Positions 1-9,607 are shown, counted from the stretch's first letter. The stretch: 32,571 nt of DNA from a bacterium (GCA_013791675.1 VMTI01000154.1:1-32571), one strand, 5' to 3'. Translations and numbers: made by a program. Notes: generated by a model not told the origin, from the letters alone.

Positions 1-278
1 CCTGCCTATCAACATTGCTATGATCCCACCTGTCGACCTTTGTTCCTTACTTAAGAAAAAAATTGCTTTTTCAAATAAAAGGGGTTATGATGTGTCTTCC
101 CTTCCCTCGCTTTTAATGTAGGGCCTCACGGGGTTCGTCTGCCATTCTTGCTCTTGGGCTGGCTTCTTAAAAGATGAAAAATAAAAAGACGTTATGTCAC
201 GAATAAGTCATGAAAGCCCCGGCGGAGCCGGCCTGGCACCGTTTACATATTGAAAAAAATCAGTTTTTTTGTTAGAAA

Positions 279-1697
279 ATGGGGATGCTAAGAAAAGAAA
301 CCAAAAACATTATACTTATAGAAGTCGATGCGGACGAAAAACGCGCGGCCTATCTGCGCGGTAATGATGTGCAGGAGCTTATTATAGAGCGTACGGAGGA
401 GCCTGCCAGAATAGGCGATATATATTACGGCAAAGTGTCCGGTGTCAATGACGCGATTCACGCCGCGTTTGTGGATATAGGCGTAGGCCGGAACTGTTTT
501 CTGCCTTTTTCGGATTATCCGGAAAAAATGAAGAAAGGTGACAGGGTTTTTGTGCAGATTGCGAAAGATGAAATAAAAACCAAGCCTGCCAGGCTCACAG
601 GCTACATATCCGTTCCGGGAAGGTTTCTGATATTTATGCCTAATTCTCAAAGAGGCGGAGTGTCCAAAAATATCACGGAACGCCAGGAGAGGCTCCGGCT
701 GAAAAAAACAATGGAAGATCTGAAATCCAGTTTCGGCGGGGCGTGGATATCGCGCACTCAGGCGAGCGGCAGGCCTGAGAAAGAAATAATTTCCGACGGT
801 ACATTTCTGGCGGCGGTATGGAAAGAAATAGAAATAGAAAAAAGTAAAGATATTAAAACCGGGCCGGTTTATTGCATGCAGGATTTTACTCCGAAAATTA
901 TCAGAGAGATGCTGAATGACAAAACAAATGCCGTTTATGTTGAGCCCGACGCTGAATTTGAAAAGGCCAAAATGTATTTAAAGCGTATAGCGCCGGATCA
1001 AAAGGCGGTGCTGGCCGCAAATTCCGAAAACCGCAGTTTGTTTGAGATTTACGGCGTTGAAAAAGTCATAAGGAATCTCACAAAGCCTTCTGTTTCGCTT
1101 CCTTCGGGCGGTGAGATAGTTATTCAGTCCACCGAGGCGCTCACGGCTATAGATGTAAACAGCAAGGGTTTTAAAAAGAAAGGTTCGGTCGAAAGCACAT
1201 CTTTTTTAACCAACAAAGAAGCGGCGAAGGAAATAATGAGGCAGATAAGGATCAGGAATATCGGCGGCATAATCGTCTGCGACCTCATTGACATGGAAAA
1301 GTCTTTGCACAAGCAGGAAATTTACGATATAATGAAAGAAGAGGCCTCCTTTGACAGGGCTAAAATTGATATTTTACCGCTGAACCGGCTGGGCCTTGTG
1401 GAGATAACGAGGCAGAGGCTTGAAGATAATATTCTTGAAAAGGTAAGCGTCAAGTGCTCTCATTGCGATGGAAGCGGGCGTGTGCTTTCGCCGCTGACGA
1501 TGCTTATCAGGATAAAGAGGCATTTAATGAAAAATAAAAATAATCTTCAGGGCGTGTCGGTGAATATTTTTGTGCATCCGACGGTCGCTGATATGTTTAC
1601 GGAAGAGGCCATAGACGCGCTTTCGTTGGCTACAGGCAAAAGAATAAGAATGCGCGCGGATTACAAAATTTCGGAGCAGGAATATGAAATCGAATAA
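279..1697 (+). CDS. rng: Ribonuclease G/E family protein
   Basis: ORF with N-terminal S1-like region, catalytic-type motifs TAIDVNSKG and IVCDLIDME, and Zn-link CSHCDGSGRV. Confidence 0.93.
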   Translation: MGMLRKETKNIILIEVDADEKRAAYLRGNDVQELIIERTEEPARIGDIYYGKVSGVNDAIHAAFVDIGVGRNCFLPFSDYPEKMKKGDRVFVQIAKDEIKTKPARLTGYISVPGRFLIFMPNSQRGGVSKNITERQERLRLKKTMEDLKSSFGGAWISRTQASGRPEKEIISDGTFLAAVWKEIEIEKSKDIKTGPVYCMQDFTPKIIREMLNDKTNAVYVEPDAEFEKAKMYLKRIAPDQKAVLAANSENRSLFEIYGVEKVIRNLTKPSVSLPSGGEIVIQSTEALTAIDVNSKGFKKKGSVESTSFLTNKEAAKEIMRQIRIRNIGGIIVCDLIDMEKSLHKQEIYDIMKEEASFDRAKIDILPLNRLGLVEITRQRLEDNILEKVSVKCSHCDGSGRVLSPLTMLIRIKRHLMKNKNNLQGVSVNIFVHPTVADMFTEEAIDALSLATGKRIRMRADYKISEQEYEIE

Positions 1698-2190
1698 AGC
1701 CTTTACGCTGGTTGAGCTTATGATAGTCATCAGCATCGTCGGTATGCTGGCGGCGATAGCGACGCCTAAATTCTCGGATATGGTGAGAAAAGCCCACGAA
1801 GCTGTTACAAAAAATAATCTCGGCGTGCTGAGGTCGGTTACATCCATTTATTATGCGGATCATACAGGTGTGTGGCCTTATGAGGGCACTGATGTGGCGT
1901 CTGATGTTTCAGGCGATGCTACGTTCAGTTATCTTTCCGATTTGGACGGGGGCCTCGCTCTTGTTCCAAAATATGTGAGCGAAATTCCTGCGCTGCAGAC
2001 AGGGCAGCTCATACCCATTGAGGGTAAAAACGAGGTTGCCGTCGCTGTTGACGGAGGCGCATTTGATTATGATACGAAGAGCGATTTCGGCACTACGGCC
2101 GCGTGGGTTTATATGAAGGATTTGGGAACTTGGTATATTAATAGCGGTGATGAGAAGGATACAAAAGGAGAATATATACACTCATGGTAA
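1684..2190 (+). CDS. Type IV pilin-like / pseudopilin protein
   Basis: N-terminal KSNKAFTLVELMIVISIVGMLAAIA prepilin signal and hydrophobic helix; overlaps the rng 3' end by 14 nt. Confidence 0.88.
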   Translation: MKSNKAFTLVELMIVISIVGMLAAIATPKFSDMVRKAHEAVTKNNLGVLRSVTSIYYADHTGVWPYEGTDVASDVSGDATFSYLSDLDGGLALVPKYVSEIPALQTGQLIPIEGKNEVAVAVDGGAFDYDTKSDFGTTAAWVYMKDLGTWYINSGDEKDTKGEYIHSW

Positions 2191-3527
2191 AAGAAACAGC
2201 GTACATTATTTCCGGAGATAAATATTTTACTGAAAAGCTTACGGGGATTCTTCAAGACAATTACATTGTGACAGTTTTTGATTCCCCGGAAGGCTCGATT
2301 GATGAAATTCTGAAAAAAAAGCCGGATGTTATTGTCAGCGAGATAATTTTTTCTTCTATAGACGGCATTAATTTTGCCGCGGGCTTAAAAGAAAAATGCC
2401 TGGAATCGCCGCTGATTATGCTCACAAAACTGCATCCCACGCCTAAAGTCGCCGAGCTTCTGGAAATAGCGGGCTGTTTCAACAGAGATTTAAGCGATGA
2501 GCTGCTTCTTGATAAAATCAAAAGTTTGTCCGGCTGGAAAAAGCGCAAAGTTTTTCCGCCGCTGCTACCCATAATAACGGAAGGCAACATAGGAATGGCG
2601 GTCAAACAGCTTCTGAACGATGTGTATGAGGAAAAAAAGAACGAGTGCCTCGCCAAAATAGGCGCAAAAGATTTTTCAAGGGCGCTGGAAATAGTGACGT
2701 TTCTCCGAAGAGTTTTTCCCACCGACCTTAGGACGCAGGGGCTGATAAGGGAAATTGTCAATTCAAAAGAGGCGATAGAGCCGAAAACGGTCCAGACCTC
2801 TTTTTCGGCCTCCCGCGACGAGATAAATAAGGTGTCACGAGCGGCCCGCGGCGCCGGTGAAGCCGGAAATTTAGCCGGTATGCTGGAAGGCGCGAAAAAG
2901 CTGCTGCTTATGGAAGATGTAAAAAACGGAATAAGGCTTCTGCGTGAAATTGTTGTTTTTTCTGAAGAAAACCCCTATCTCGCGGAGAGGATTGTGATAG
3001 AGAAGGAAGGCTCGCCGGCGTCTGTTTTGGATATTCTGTGCGCGGCGTCTGTTTTTCTGAGTTTTTTCATATATCCGTATGTTTTTGCCGGCGCCGGCAT
3101 TTTTTTCGGTATCGCGGCGTTTGTTATGAAAAAGGAAAGAAAAGCCTCCACTTTTGCCATACCGGCGGCGCTTGTCATAATAGCGCTGAATTTTTTTCAT
3201 TTTCCTCTTCTTTCAGATATGGTCGCAAAGTGGCAGGATAAAGCTGCGGCGAAAAAGATTTTTAGCGTTAGCCCTCAAATTTTCATACCCGGCAAAGAAA
3301 CTCTCACCATAAAATATAGAGTGAGCAAAATTTCCCCTGTCATCATTACGGCGTCGTCAGCCAGGCAGCATGCCGAGATTCTTAACAATAAAGAACACAG
3401 TACCGGGGTTTTTGAGATACCGTGGAACGGCAAAACAGATGACGGGGCATTTATGAAAAATAATTTTAACCTTAGACTGAATATAGACGGTAAAACCCTA
3501 ACGGAAAAAATTTATATAGGCGACTGA
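2184..3527 (+). CDS. Degenerate response-regulator receiver domain, helical linker, transmembrane segments and C-terminal FlgD-type Ig-like domain
   Basis: REC-like fold pattern at the N-terminus (KPDVIVSEIIFSSIDG, phospho-acceptor D replaced by E); hydrophobic segments around FLSFFIYPYVFAGAGIFFGIAAFVM and FAIPAALVIIALNFF; C-terminal WNGKTDDGAF motif typical of FlgD_ig. Confidence 0.65.
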   Translation: MVKETAYIISGDKYFTEKLTGILQDNYIVTVFDSPEGSIDEILKKKPDVIVSEIIFSSIDGINFAAGLKEKCLESPLIMLTKLHPTPKVAELLEIAGCFNRDLSDELLLDKIKSLSGWKKRKVFPPLLPIITEGNIGMAVKQLLNDVYEEKKNECLAKIGAKDFSRALEIVTFLRRVFPTDLRTQGLIREIVNSKEAIEPKTVQTSFSASRDEINKVSRAARGAGEAGNLAGMLEGAKKLLLMEDVKNGIRLLREIVVFSEENPYLAERIVIEKEGSPASVLDILCAASVFLSFFIYPYVFAGAGIFFGIAAFVMKKERKASTFAIPAALVIIALNFFHFPLLSDMVAKWQDKAAAKKIFSVSPQIFIPGKETLTIKYRVSKISPVIITASSARQHAEILNNKEHSTGVFEIPWNGKTDDGAFMKNNFNLRLNIDGKTLTEKIYIGD

Positions 3528-4114
3528 TGCCTTTATACGAGAGAAAGCATTTTTTAACGCACAAGAATTATCAGCTCAGGTACACGGCCTATATCATAGC
3601 GGCCATGATAAGCGTGGCCGCGGCGATCTCGGTTTTGACTTTCACCATGGTGTATCCTCTCCTTTCGTCCAGGCTTTCAAACGCTGTCACGAAATCTATT
3701 TCAATGGATGTGGCGCGGGGGCTTCTTCTGCCGTATTGGGCTGGCGTCATAGCGCTTATTGTTATAGCGGCGGCGGCAGGGATTCTTTTTTCGCATAGAA
3801 TTGTCGGGCCCGTAAACAGAATGGCGGCGCTTGTTAGCCTTATGGATGAAGGTGATATTTCAAAACGTCTGGTTCTCAGGGAAAAGGACGAGTTTTTGCC
3901 GCTTGCCGGCGCCATTAACAGGCTTTTGGAAAATTTTTCGGGAACTGTCAAAATTTCCCGCGACAATTCCCGACGTATCGGGGCCGAGCTGGAAGATCTT
4001 GAAAAAATGCTCAAAAGCAAAAATGCTTTTGAAACCGATATAGAGGATAAAATTTCATCAATAACCGCGAAGAAAGAAGCCATATACAAAGAGCTTGCCA
4101 AATACAAATCCTGA
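3527..4114 (+). CDS. HAMP-domain membrane protein with cytoplasmic coiled coil
   Basis: Two TM segments, then HAMP-like SHRIVGPVNRMAALVSLMDEGDISKRLVLREKDEFLPLAGAINRLL; no kinase, cyclase or MCP output domain. Confidence 0.75.
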   Translation: MPLYERKHFLTHKNYQLRYTAYIIAAMISVAAAISVLTFTMVYPLLSSRLSNAVTKSISMDVARGLLLPYWAGVIALIVIAAAAGILFSHRIVGPVNRMAALVSLMDEGDISKRLVLREKDEFLPLAGAINRLLENFSGTVKISRDNSRRIGAELEDLEKMLKSKNAFETDIEDKISSITAKKEAIYKELAKYKS

Positions 4115-4121
4115 AAATCTT

Positions 4122-4922
4122 ATGAGTAAAAAACGGCGCTCAGCCTCTCAGCGGAGAACGAAAATAGGCGTTTTTGACTCCGGCATCGGCGGACTGACGG
4201 TTTATAAAGAGCTTAGAAAAAAATATCCTTTCTGCGATTTTATTTATTTCGCGGATACGGCGCATGTGCCTTACGGCGATAAATCGGAGAAAACCATTAT
4301 TTTGTACACCAAAAAAATTGTTTCTTTTCTACTTCGTAAAAAAGCGGATTTGATAGTGTGCGCGTGCAACACGGCTTCGGCTGTGGCGCTTAAGAGCCTT
4401 TCTGCGAATTGCCCCGTTCCCATTCATGGTGTTATTGACGCGGCTGTCCGGGAAGCGGCGGTTTTTTCACGGGTGGCTGTGATAGGGACAAAGCTCACGA
4501 TTAAAAGCGGCGTGTACGAAAAAAAGCTTAAAAAAATGAATGGAAAAATAAAAGTGAAATCCCTTGCCGCGCCTCTTTTTGTTCCTCTTGTTGAAGAGGG
4601 CTGGGCGGGGACGGATGTTTCTGGAAGAGTCGTGAAAATATATCTTGCTCCCGTAAAGCTCATGTGCCCGGAGGCGCTTATACTGGGCTGTACGCATTAT
4701 CCGGTGCTTAGAAAAGAAATATCCGATTATATGGGCGGGGATGTGCGTCTTGTGGATTCAAGTTCGGTAGTAGGCGCGATAGCGCTCAGCGTCTCTATGC
4801 GCCGAGGCAGGGGAAAAAGTTCTTTTTATGTCAGCGACGACCCCGGGCATTTCGTTCGCACGGCAAAAAAAATAATGAAAGTATCCGCGGGGAGAGCGAA
4901 ACTGTGTACAGAATTTTTGTAA
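4122..4922 (+). CDS. murI: Glutamate racemase
   Basis: IGVFDSGIGGLTVYKEL, CNTASA and LGCTHYPVL motifs; start chosen at MSKKRR within the longer ORF 4095..4922. Confidence 0.93.
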   Translation: MSKKRRSASQRRTKIGVFDSGIGGLTVYKELRKKYPFCDFIYFADTAHVPYGDKSEKTIILYTKKIVSFLLRKKADLIVCACNTASAVALKSLSANCPVPIHGVIDAAVREAAVFSRVAVIGTKLTIKSGVYEKKLKKMNGKIKVKSLAAPLFVPLVEEGWAGTDVSGRVVKIYLAPVKLMCPEALILGCTHYPVLRKEISDYMGGDVRLVDSSSVVGAIALSVSMRRGRGKSSFYVSDDPGHFVRTAKKIMKVSAGRAKLCTEFL

Positions 4923-5269
4923 AGGGAAGTTTTTCTTCCGCGCATTACCTCAGGAATTATAAGGGTAAGTGCGAAAATCTGCATGGCCACAACTGGGGTG
5001 TAACGGCCGAGGTGTCTTCTCTCAAACTCAAAAACGGGATGGTTATGGATTTTGGGGAATTGAAAAAAATGCTGATGGAAGTGATAGAGCCGCTTGACCA
5101 TATTCTTCTCAATGAGCTGCGGGATTTCAAGAAGGATAATCCCACTTCCGAAAACATAGCGCGTTATATTTTCAAAAAGCTGTCCCGGCTTCTTCAGCGC
5201 GGAACACATCTTGAAGAGATAAAAATTTCGGAGACGGAAAATAATATAGCCTCTTATTCCCGTAGATGA
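4904..5269 (+). CDS. queD: 6-carboxy-5,6,7,8-tetrahydropterin synthase (QueD/PTPS family)
   Basis: SSAHYL...CENLHGHNW zinc/active-site motifs, LDHILLNEL; GTG start at 4904. Confidence 0.92.
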   Translation: MYRIFVKGSFSSAHYLRNYKGKCENLHGHNWGVTAEVSSLKLKNGMVMDFGELKKMLMEVIEPLDHILLNELRDFKKDNPTSENIARYIFKKLSRLLQRGTHLEEIKISETENNIASYSRR

Positions 5270-5970
5270 AAAAGCGCAAAGCGGCCGTGCTTCTTTCCGG
5301 CGGCCTTGATTCGTCCACTATTCTTTTCTGGGCGATAGCTCACGGTTATGAAACGCACTGCCTCATTTTTTCATATAATCAGAGGCATAGCGGAGAAATC
5401 AAAAAGGCCGTAAAAATAGCGGAAGGCGCCCGCAGGCCGTACACGATAATTGATATAAAACTGCCGTGGGGAGGGTCAAGCCTTCTTGGGCAGGGAGGAA
5501 GTATTCCCCGCGGGAAATTACAGGGAAATAAAATACCCTCAACTTATGTCCCCGGTAGAAACACTATATTTATTTCGTACGCCCTGTCTTTTTGCGAGGC
5601 CATGAAAATGAATTTTATTTTTATAGGCGCCAACGCCGTGGATTTTTCCGGTTATCCCGACTGCCGCCCGAGTTACTACAGGGAGTTTGGCAAACTTTTG
5701 AAACAGGCGTCGCTGGGGAAAGTCCGCATCAAAACTCCGCTTCTGAAAAAAAGCAAAAAAGAAATTGTGCTGCTCGCCCGCCTGCTCAAGGTGCCTCTTG
5801 AACACACATGGTCTTGCTACGAGGGCGCCCGCCGGCCCTGCGGGGTGTGTGATTCCTGCCTTCTCAGGGAGAAAGGTTTCCGAGAGGCTGGAATAGAAGA
5901 TCCCGCTCTCAGGGAAACATTAAAAAGTAACCGTACGCCGTCGGCGTACCAAAAAAGAAAGGGGAAATAA
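5266..5970 (+). CDS. queC: 7-cyano-7-deazaguanine synthase
   Basis: VLLSGGLDSST PP-loop and C-terminal Cys cluster CYEGARRPCGVCDSC; in operon with queD and queE. Confidence 0.95.
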   Translation: MKKRKAAVLLSGGLDSSTILFWAIAHGYETHCLIFSYNQRHSGEIKKAVKIAEGARRPYTIIDIKLPWGGSSLLGQGGSIPRGKLQGNKIPSTYVPGRNTIFISYALSFCEAMKMNFIFIGANAVDFSGYPDCRPSYYREFGKLLKQASLGKVRIKTPLLKKSKKEIVLLARLLKVPLEHTWSCYEGARRPCGVCDSCLLREKGFREAGIEDPALRETLKSNRTPSAYQKRKGK

Positions 5971-5980
5971 ATAAAGCGGC

Positions 5981-6646
5981 ATGCCCACTTCTATTAATAA
6001 AAAAACCTGCGCATTAAAAGGCAAAATCTCGGAAATATTTTTTTCAATTCAGGGCGAAGGTATCTACTGCGGAATTCCGTGCTGGTTTGTGAGATTTTCC
6101 GGCTGTGATAAAAATTGCCCGTACTGCGACACGCTTTACGCCAAAACAGGCGGCTCTTTTATGACGAGCGAAAATGTGCTCAGGCGCATTAAGGGCAACG
6201 CCCCGGTTGTTATAACAGGCGGCGAGCCCTCGCTTCAGGGCGAATTCCTTTCGGCTCTTCTTACGAAACTTAAAGGCAGAAAGGTATTCTTAGAGACATC
6301 GGGTTCAATGCAGCTTTCGGACGCCGGCGCTTTTGAGCACATTTCTTTTCACGCGGAACTTCCTCTATCATCGGACGACAGGAAATTTATAAGAGACATA
6401 AGCGTTCGGGCGTTTACGCTGAAAATTGTTGTCACCTCCGCCGCAAAATTCAAAGATATTCTGAGCGCGGCGCGTTATCTCGGCAAATTCGTCAATTCGT
6501 CTATTGTGCTTCAGCCGGTGAGCATAGGGAAAAAAATTGACAAGGCGGCTCTCGGCAAGGCCGTTCTTTTTGCCGGACGCCTTCAAAGTGTTTACAAAAA
6601 AGTGCGGATGCTCCCGCAGATTCATAAACTCCTTGATTTAAAATAA
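5981..6646 (+). CDS. queE: 7-carboxy-7-deazaguanine synthase (radical SAM)
   Basis: FFSIQGEGIYCGIPCWFVRFSGCDKNCPYCDT (CX3CX2C) and VITGGEPSLQ motifs. Confidence 0.94.
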   Translation: MPTSINKKTCALKGKISEIFFSIQGEGIYCGIPCWFVRFSGCDKNCPYCDTLYAKTGGSFMTSENVLRRIKGNAPVVITGGEPSLQGEFLSALLTKLKGRKVFLETSGSMQLSDAGAFEHISFHAELPLSSDDRKFIRDISVRAFTLKIVVTSAAKFKDILSAARYLGKFVNSSIVLQPVSIGKKIDKAALGKAVLFAGRLQSVYKKVRMLPQIHKLLDLK

Positions 6647-6701
6647 GTGAGCCTCCGCCTCTCCCCTTGCAAAAAAGCCGTTTAATTTCTAAAAATAGGT
6701 T

Positions 6702-6992
6702 ATGGAAAGGGATATAGATAAGCCGGACAGAGACGAAATCAATGTCATAATATATCTTAGAAACTGCAAAATAAAAGGGAAGATGTTTCTTCCCCCCGGC
6801 GGACGTGTGTCGGATTTCGTGAATTCGCCCATAAGACAGTTTATTCCAGTTACGGATGCGGAGATAGAATCAATAAGCGGCGATAAATGGTCTTACCGCG
6901 TCAGGTTTCTTAATCTCAACAAAAACGAAATTGCCACCATATTTCCGGCGGAAGCCTTTATAGAAGGAAAAAAAGCTGAGAGCGTTTTATAA
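6702..6992 (+). CDS. Small conserved-looking hypothetical protein upstream of recA
   Basis: 96-aa ORF starting MERDIDKPDRDEINVIIYLRNCKIKGKMFLPPGGRVSDFVNS; in-operon position between queE and recA. Confidence 0.7.
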   Translation: MERDIDKPDRDEINVIIYLRNCKIKGKMFLPPGGRVSDFVNSPIRQFIPVTDAEIESISGDKWSYRVRFLNLNKNEIATIFPAEAFIEGKKAESVL

Positions 6993-7024
6993 GAAGCGCC
7001 GTGAAAATATAAAAGGAGGATAAA

Positions 7025-8050
7025 ATGTCAAAAGATGAAAAACAGAAAAGCTTAGATGTGGCTCTTGCTGAAATTGAAAAAAAATTCGGGAAGGGGGCAA
7101 TAATGCGTCTCGGCGATGAAAGATTTTTCGGCAAGGTGTCCGCTATTCCCACAAGAGCCATGTCGCTTGATATCGCGCTCGGCATAGGCGGTATTCCCTG
7201 CGGCCGTATCACCGAAATTTTCGGGCCCGAAGGCGGCGGAAAAACAACTCTCGCTCTTCAGATAATAGCCAATGTGCAGAAAGCCGGCGGCACCGCGGCT
7301 TTTGTGGATGTCGAACACGCCATGGATCCCGATTACGCGGAAAAAATAGGCGTCGACATAAAAGAGCTCCTGATTTCACAGCCGGATTCCGGAGAGCAGG
7401 CGCTGCAGATCATAGACACTTTGATAAGGACCGGCGCTATAGACGTTATTGTTCTGGATTCCGTGGCGGCGCTTGTCCCCAAGGCCGAGCTTGAAGGGGA
7501 TATAGGTTCTCCGACGGTAGGACTTCAGGCGCGGCTGATGTCGCAGAGTCTGAGGCGTCTGGCCTCAGCCATATCAAAATCCAGAACCGCCGCAATTTTC
7601 ATAAATCAGATAAGAGAGAAAATAGGAATGACTTTCGGTTTCGGCGGCACAACGACAACCCCCGGAGGCAGAGCTCTTAAATTTTATTCATCTGTCCGTC
7701 TTGACATAAGAAGAATAGGCTCCATTAAGAAGGGCAACGACATAATAGGCGCGCGTGTTAAGGTGAAAGTCGCCAAAAATAAAGTAGCTCCGCCGTTTAA
7801 GGTCTGCGAATTTGATATTTATTTTGGAAAAGGTATTGTTCCCGAATCTTCCCTGCTTGATGTGGGCACGGATCTGGGTTTAATCAAAAAAACCGGCAAC
7901 ACCTTTTTTTACGGCGACATCAAGCTGGGAATAGGCCGTGAAAGTTCCGTGGAAATGCTGGTAGAAGACCAAAAGACCACGGCCGCTCTTGAAACAGAAA
8001 TCAAAAAAATCTGTTTTCCTGAAAAGAAAAAAGAAGCCAAAAAAGATTAG
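7025..8050 (+). CDS. recA: Recombinase RecA
   Basis: [13 protein letters not shown] Walker [23 protein letters not shown] and [15 protein letters not shown] motifs; aaaaggagg ribosome-binding site upstream. Confidence 0.99.
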   Translation: MSKDEKQKSLDVALAEIEKKFGKGAIMRLGDERFFGKVSAIPTRAMSLDIALGIGGIPCGRITEIFGPEGGGKTTLALQIIANVQKAGGTAAFVDVEHAMDPDYAEKIGVDIKELLISQPDSGEQALQIIDTLIRTGAIDVIVLDSVAALVPKAELEGDIGSPTVGLQARLMSQSLRRLASAISKSRTAAIFINQIREKIGMTFGFGGTTTTPGGRALKFYSSVRLDIRRIGSIKKGNDIIGARVKVKVAKNKVAPPFKVCEFDIYFGKGIVPESSLLDVGTDLGLIKKTGNTFFYGDIKLGIGRESSVEMLVEDQKTTAALETEIKKICFPEKKKEAKKD

Positions 8051-8064
8051 TTTTCGCGGTAACA

Positions 8065-8979
8065 ATGGATGCTGAAAGTGCGCCGAGGCATAATGTGAAA
8101 GCACCTCGCGGCGTACCGGAGGCCGTTCGGCTGCTTGATGAATACGGCGACTACTGCGCATCCGAGCGGGGGCTGTCTCCCCTTTCTGTAAAAGCCTATA
8201 CAAGGGATATCAGAGAATTTTTTGCGACGCTGGATATTCCCCTTTCGTCCATAAGCGAAAAACATATTACGGCTTTTTTAAGGGAAAAAAGAGCTTCTGT
8301 TTCCGCGCGCACTCTGGCGAGGGAAATCTGCGCTCTAAGAAGTTTCTGGAAATTTCTGGTAGAAGACGGCGTAGCCCGCCGCAATCCCGCTTCAGCTTTG
8401 CGGAGCCCCCGTCTTGAAAGTTATCTGCCGGATGTTCTCACAATTTCGGAGGTGGAGGGAGTAATATCCCGCATACCGCGCGGGAAAAAAACTTCTTTGC
8501 GGAACATCGCCGCGGTGGAAGTGCTTTACGGCGCCGGATTGAGAATAAGCGAGCTGATTGGACTTCGGGTCAAAGATGTGAATCTCCATGTGGGTTTTCT
8601 CAAATGCCTGGGTAAGAGAGGGAAAGAGAGAATTGTGCCGCTCGGCGGGAAAGCCTGTTCGGCGGTGAAAGCATTTCTTATTTTTTCACCGGCGGATGAA
8701 GGAGATTTCCTTTTTAGAAATCCGTCCGGCGGCTCTTTCAGCCGTATGGGTGTGTGGAAGATAATAAAAAAATTGTGCATTGATGCAGGTATTCAAAGGC
8801 GCGTTACACCTCACACATTCAGGCACAGTTTCGCGACGCACCTTTTGCAAAACGGCGCGGATCTGCGCATTATCCAGGAGCTGCTTGGTCACGCTCAAAT
8901 CAGCACAACACAGATTTATACGCACATTTCCACAAAGCGTTTGCGCCAGATACACCGCCGCTTTCATCCCCGGGGGTAA
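8065..8979 (+). CDS. Tyrosine recombinase XerC/XerD family
   Basis: SAM-like N-terminus; catalytic R in GAGLRISEL, HTFRHSFATHLLQNGADLRIIQELLGHAQISTTQIYTH. Confidence 0.95.
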   Translation: MDAESAPRHNVKAPRGVPEAVRLLDEYGDYCASERGLSPLSVKAYTRDIREFFATLDIPLSSISEKHITAFLREKRASVSARTLAREICALRSFWKFLVEDGVARRNPASALRSPRLESYLPDVLTISEVEGVISRIPRGKKTSLRNIAAVEVLYGAGLRISELIGLRVKDVNLHVGFLKCLGKRGKERIVPLGGKACSAVKAFLIFSPADEGDFLFRNPSGGSFSRMGVWKIIKKLCIDAGIQRRVTPHTFRHSFATHLLQNGADLRIIQELLGHAQISTTQIYTHISTKRLRQIHRRFHPRG

Positions 8980-9107
8980 AAAATCTACCGGAAGTCTCCA
9001 GCGCTTGAGAGGCGCTGCAGCTGCAATGTAATTTGGAGATTAGCTGTCTTTCATTTTACTGTCAAATATGATAAAAATAAAGAAATTAAACAGACGACGG
9101 AGGTGTT

Positions 9108-9605
9108 GTGAGGTTTGCGAGGCTTTTTGTGATGATGATTTCGCTTTTTTCGTGCCGCGGTGAAGGGCCCGTTGCCGAGCTTATGACGGAGAAGGGCGTT
9201 ATAGTGTTCAAAATGTATCCCGCCACCGCTCCCGGAACCGTTAAAAATTTTATAAAGCTGTCAAAGAAAGGTTTTTACGACGGGTTGACATTTCACAGGG
9301 TCGTGAAGGATGTCATAGTGCAGGGGGGCGATCCCTCGGGCAACGGGAGCGGCGGTCCGGGCTACACTCTTCCGGCGGAAATATCATCGTCGCTCATACA
9401 TGTTCCGGGCACCGTTGCCATGGCACGGCTCGACGATAGCGTCAATCCGGATAAGAGATCAAGCGGCAGTCAGTTTTATATATGCCTTTCTTCCGCGCCG
9501 CGCCTTGACGGCAATTATACGATTTTTGGTGAAGTGACCGAGGGTTTGGACATAGCCGGGCAGATATCCCCGGGAGATAAAATTATCAGGGTGAGGTTAA
9601 AGTAA
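9108..9605 (+). CDS. Cyclophilin-type peptidyl-prolyl cis-trans isomerase, possibly a lipoprotein
   Basis: KNFIKLSKKGFYDGLTFHRVVKDVIVQGGDP...GSQFYICLSSAPRLDGNYTIFGEV; short hydrophobic N-terminus ending LFSC. GTG start. Confidence 0.93.
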   Translation: MRFARLFVMMISLFSCRGEGPVAELMTEKGVIVFKMYPATAPGTVKNFIKLSKKGFYDGLTFHRVVKDVIVQGGDPSGNGSGGPGYTLPAEISSSLIHVPGTVAMARLDDSVNPDKRSSGSQFYICLSSAPRLDGNYTIFGEVTEGLDIAGQISPGDKIIRVRLK

Positions 9606-9607
9606 AA

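Noticed and set aside
232-247. Possible sigma54 promoter (CTGGCACCGTTTACAT) upstream of rng
   Set aside because: Has the TGGCAC half, but the -12 TTGC element is missing at the correct spacing.
1-278. Searched for an RNA gene or the end of an upstream CDS in the leading 278 nt
   Set aside because: No convincing tRNA, rRNA, riboswitch or ORF could be supported; only small hairpins (e.g. CCGGC-GGA-GCCGG at 219-231).
2261-2761. 166-aa and similar antisense ORFs across the window (for example 3589-4107, 10129-10509, 11386-11760, 27527-27967)
   Set aside because: All lie antisense to well supported genes with recognisable families; Ser/Ile-rich compositions typical of mirror frames.
8995-9039. 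Structured intergenic segment after the Xer gene (TCTCCA...TGGAGA with inner GCGC stem and GCAGCTGC)
   Set aside because: The candidate stems compete for the same bases, and there is no T tract or match to a known RNA or dif site; treated as unremarkable without covariation data.
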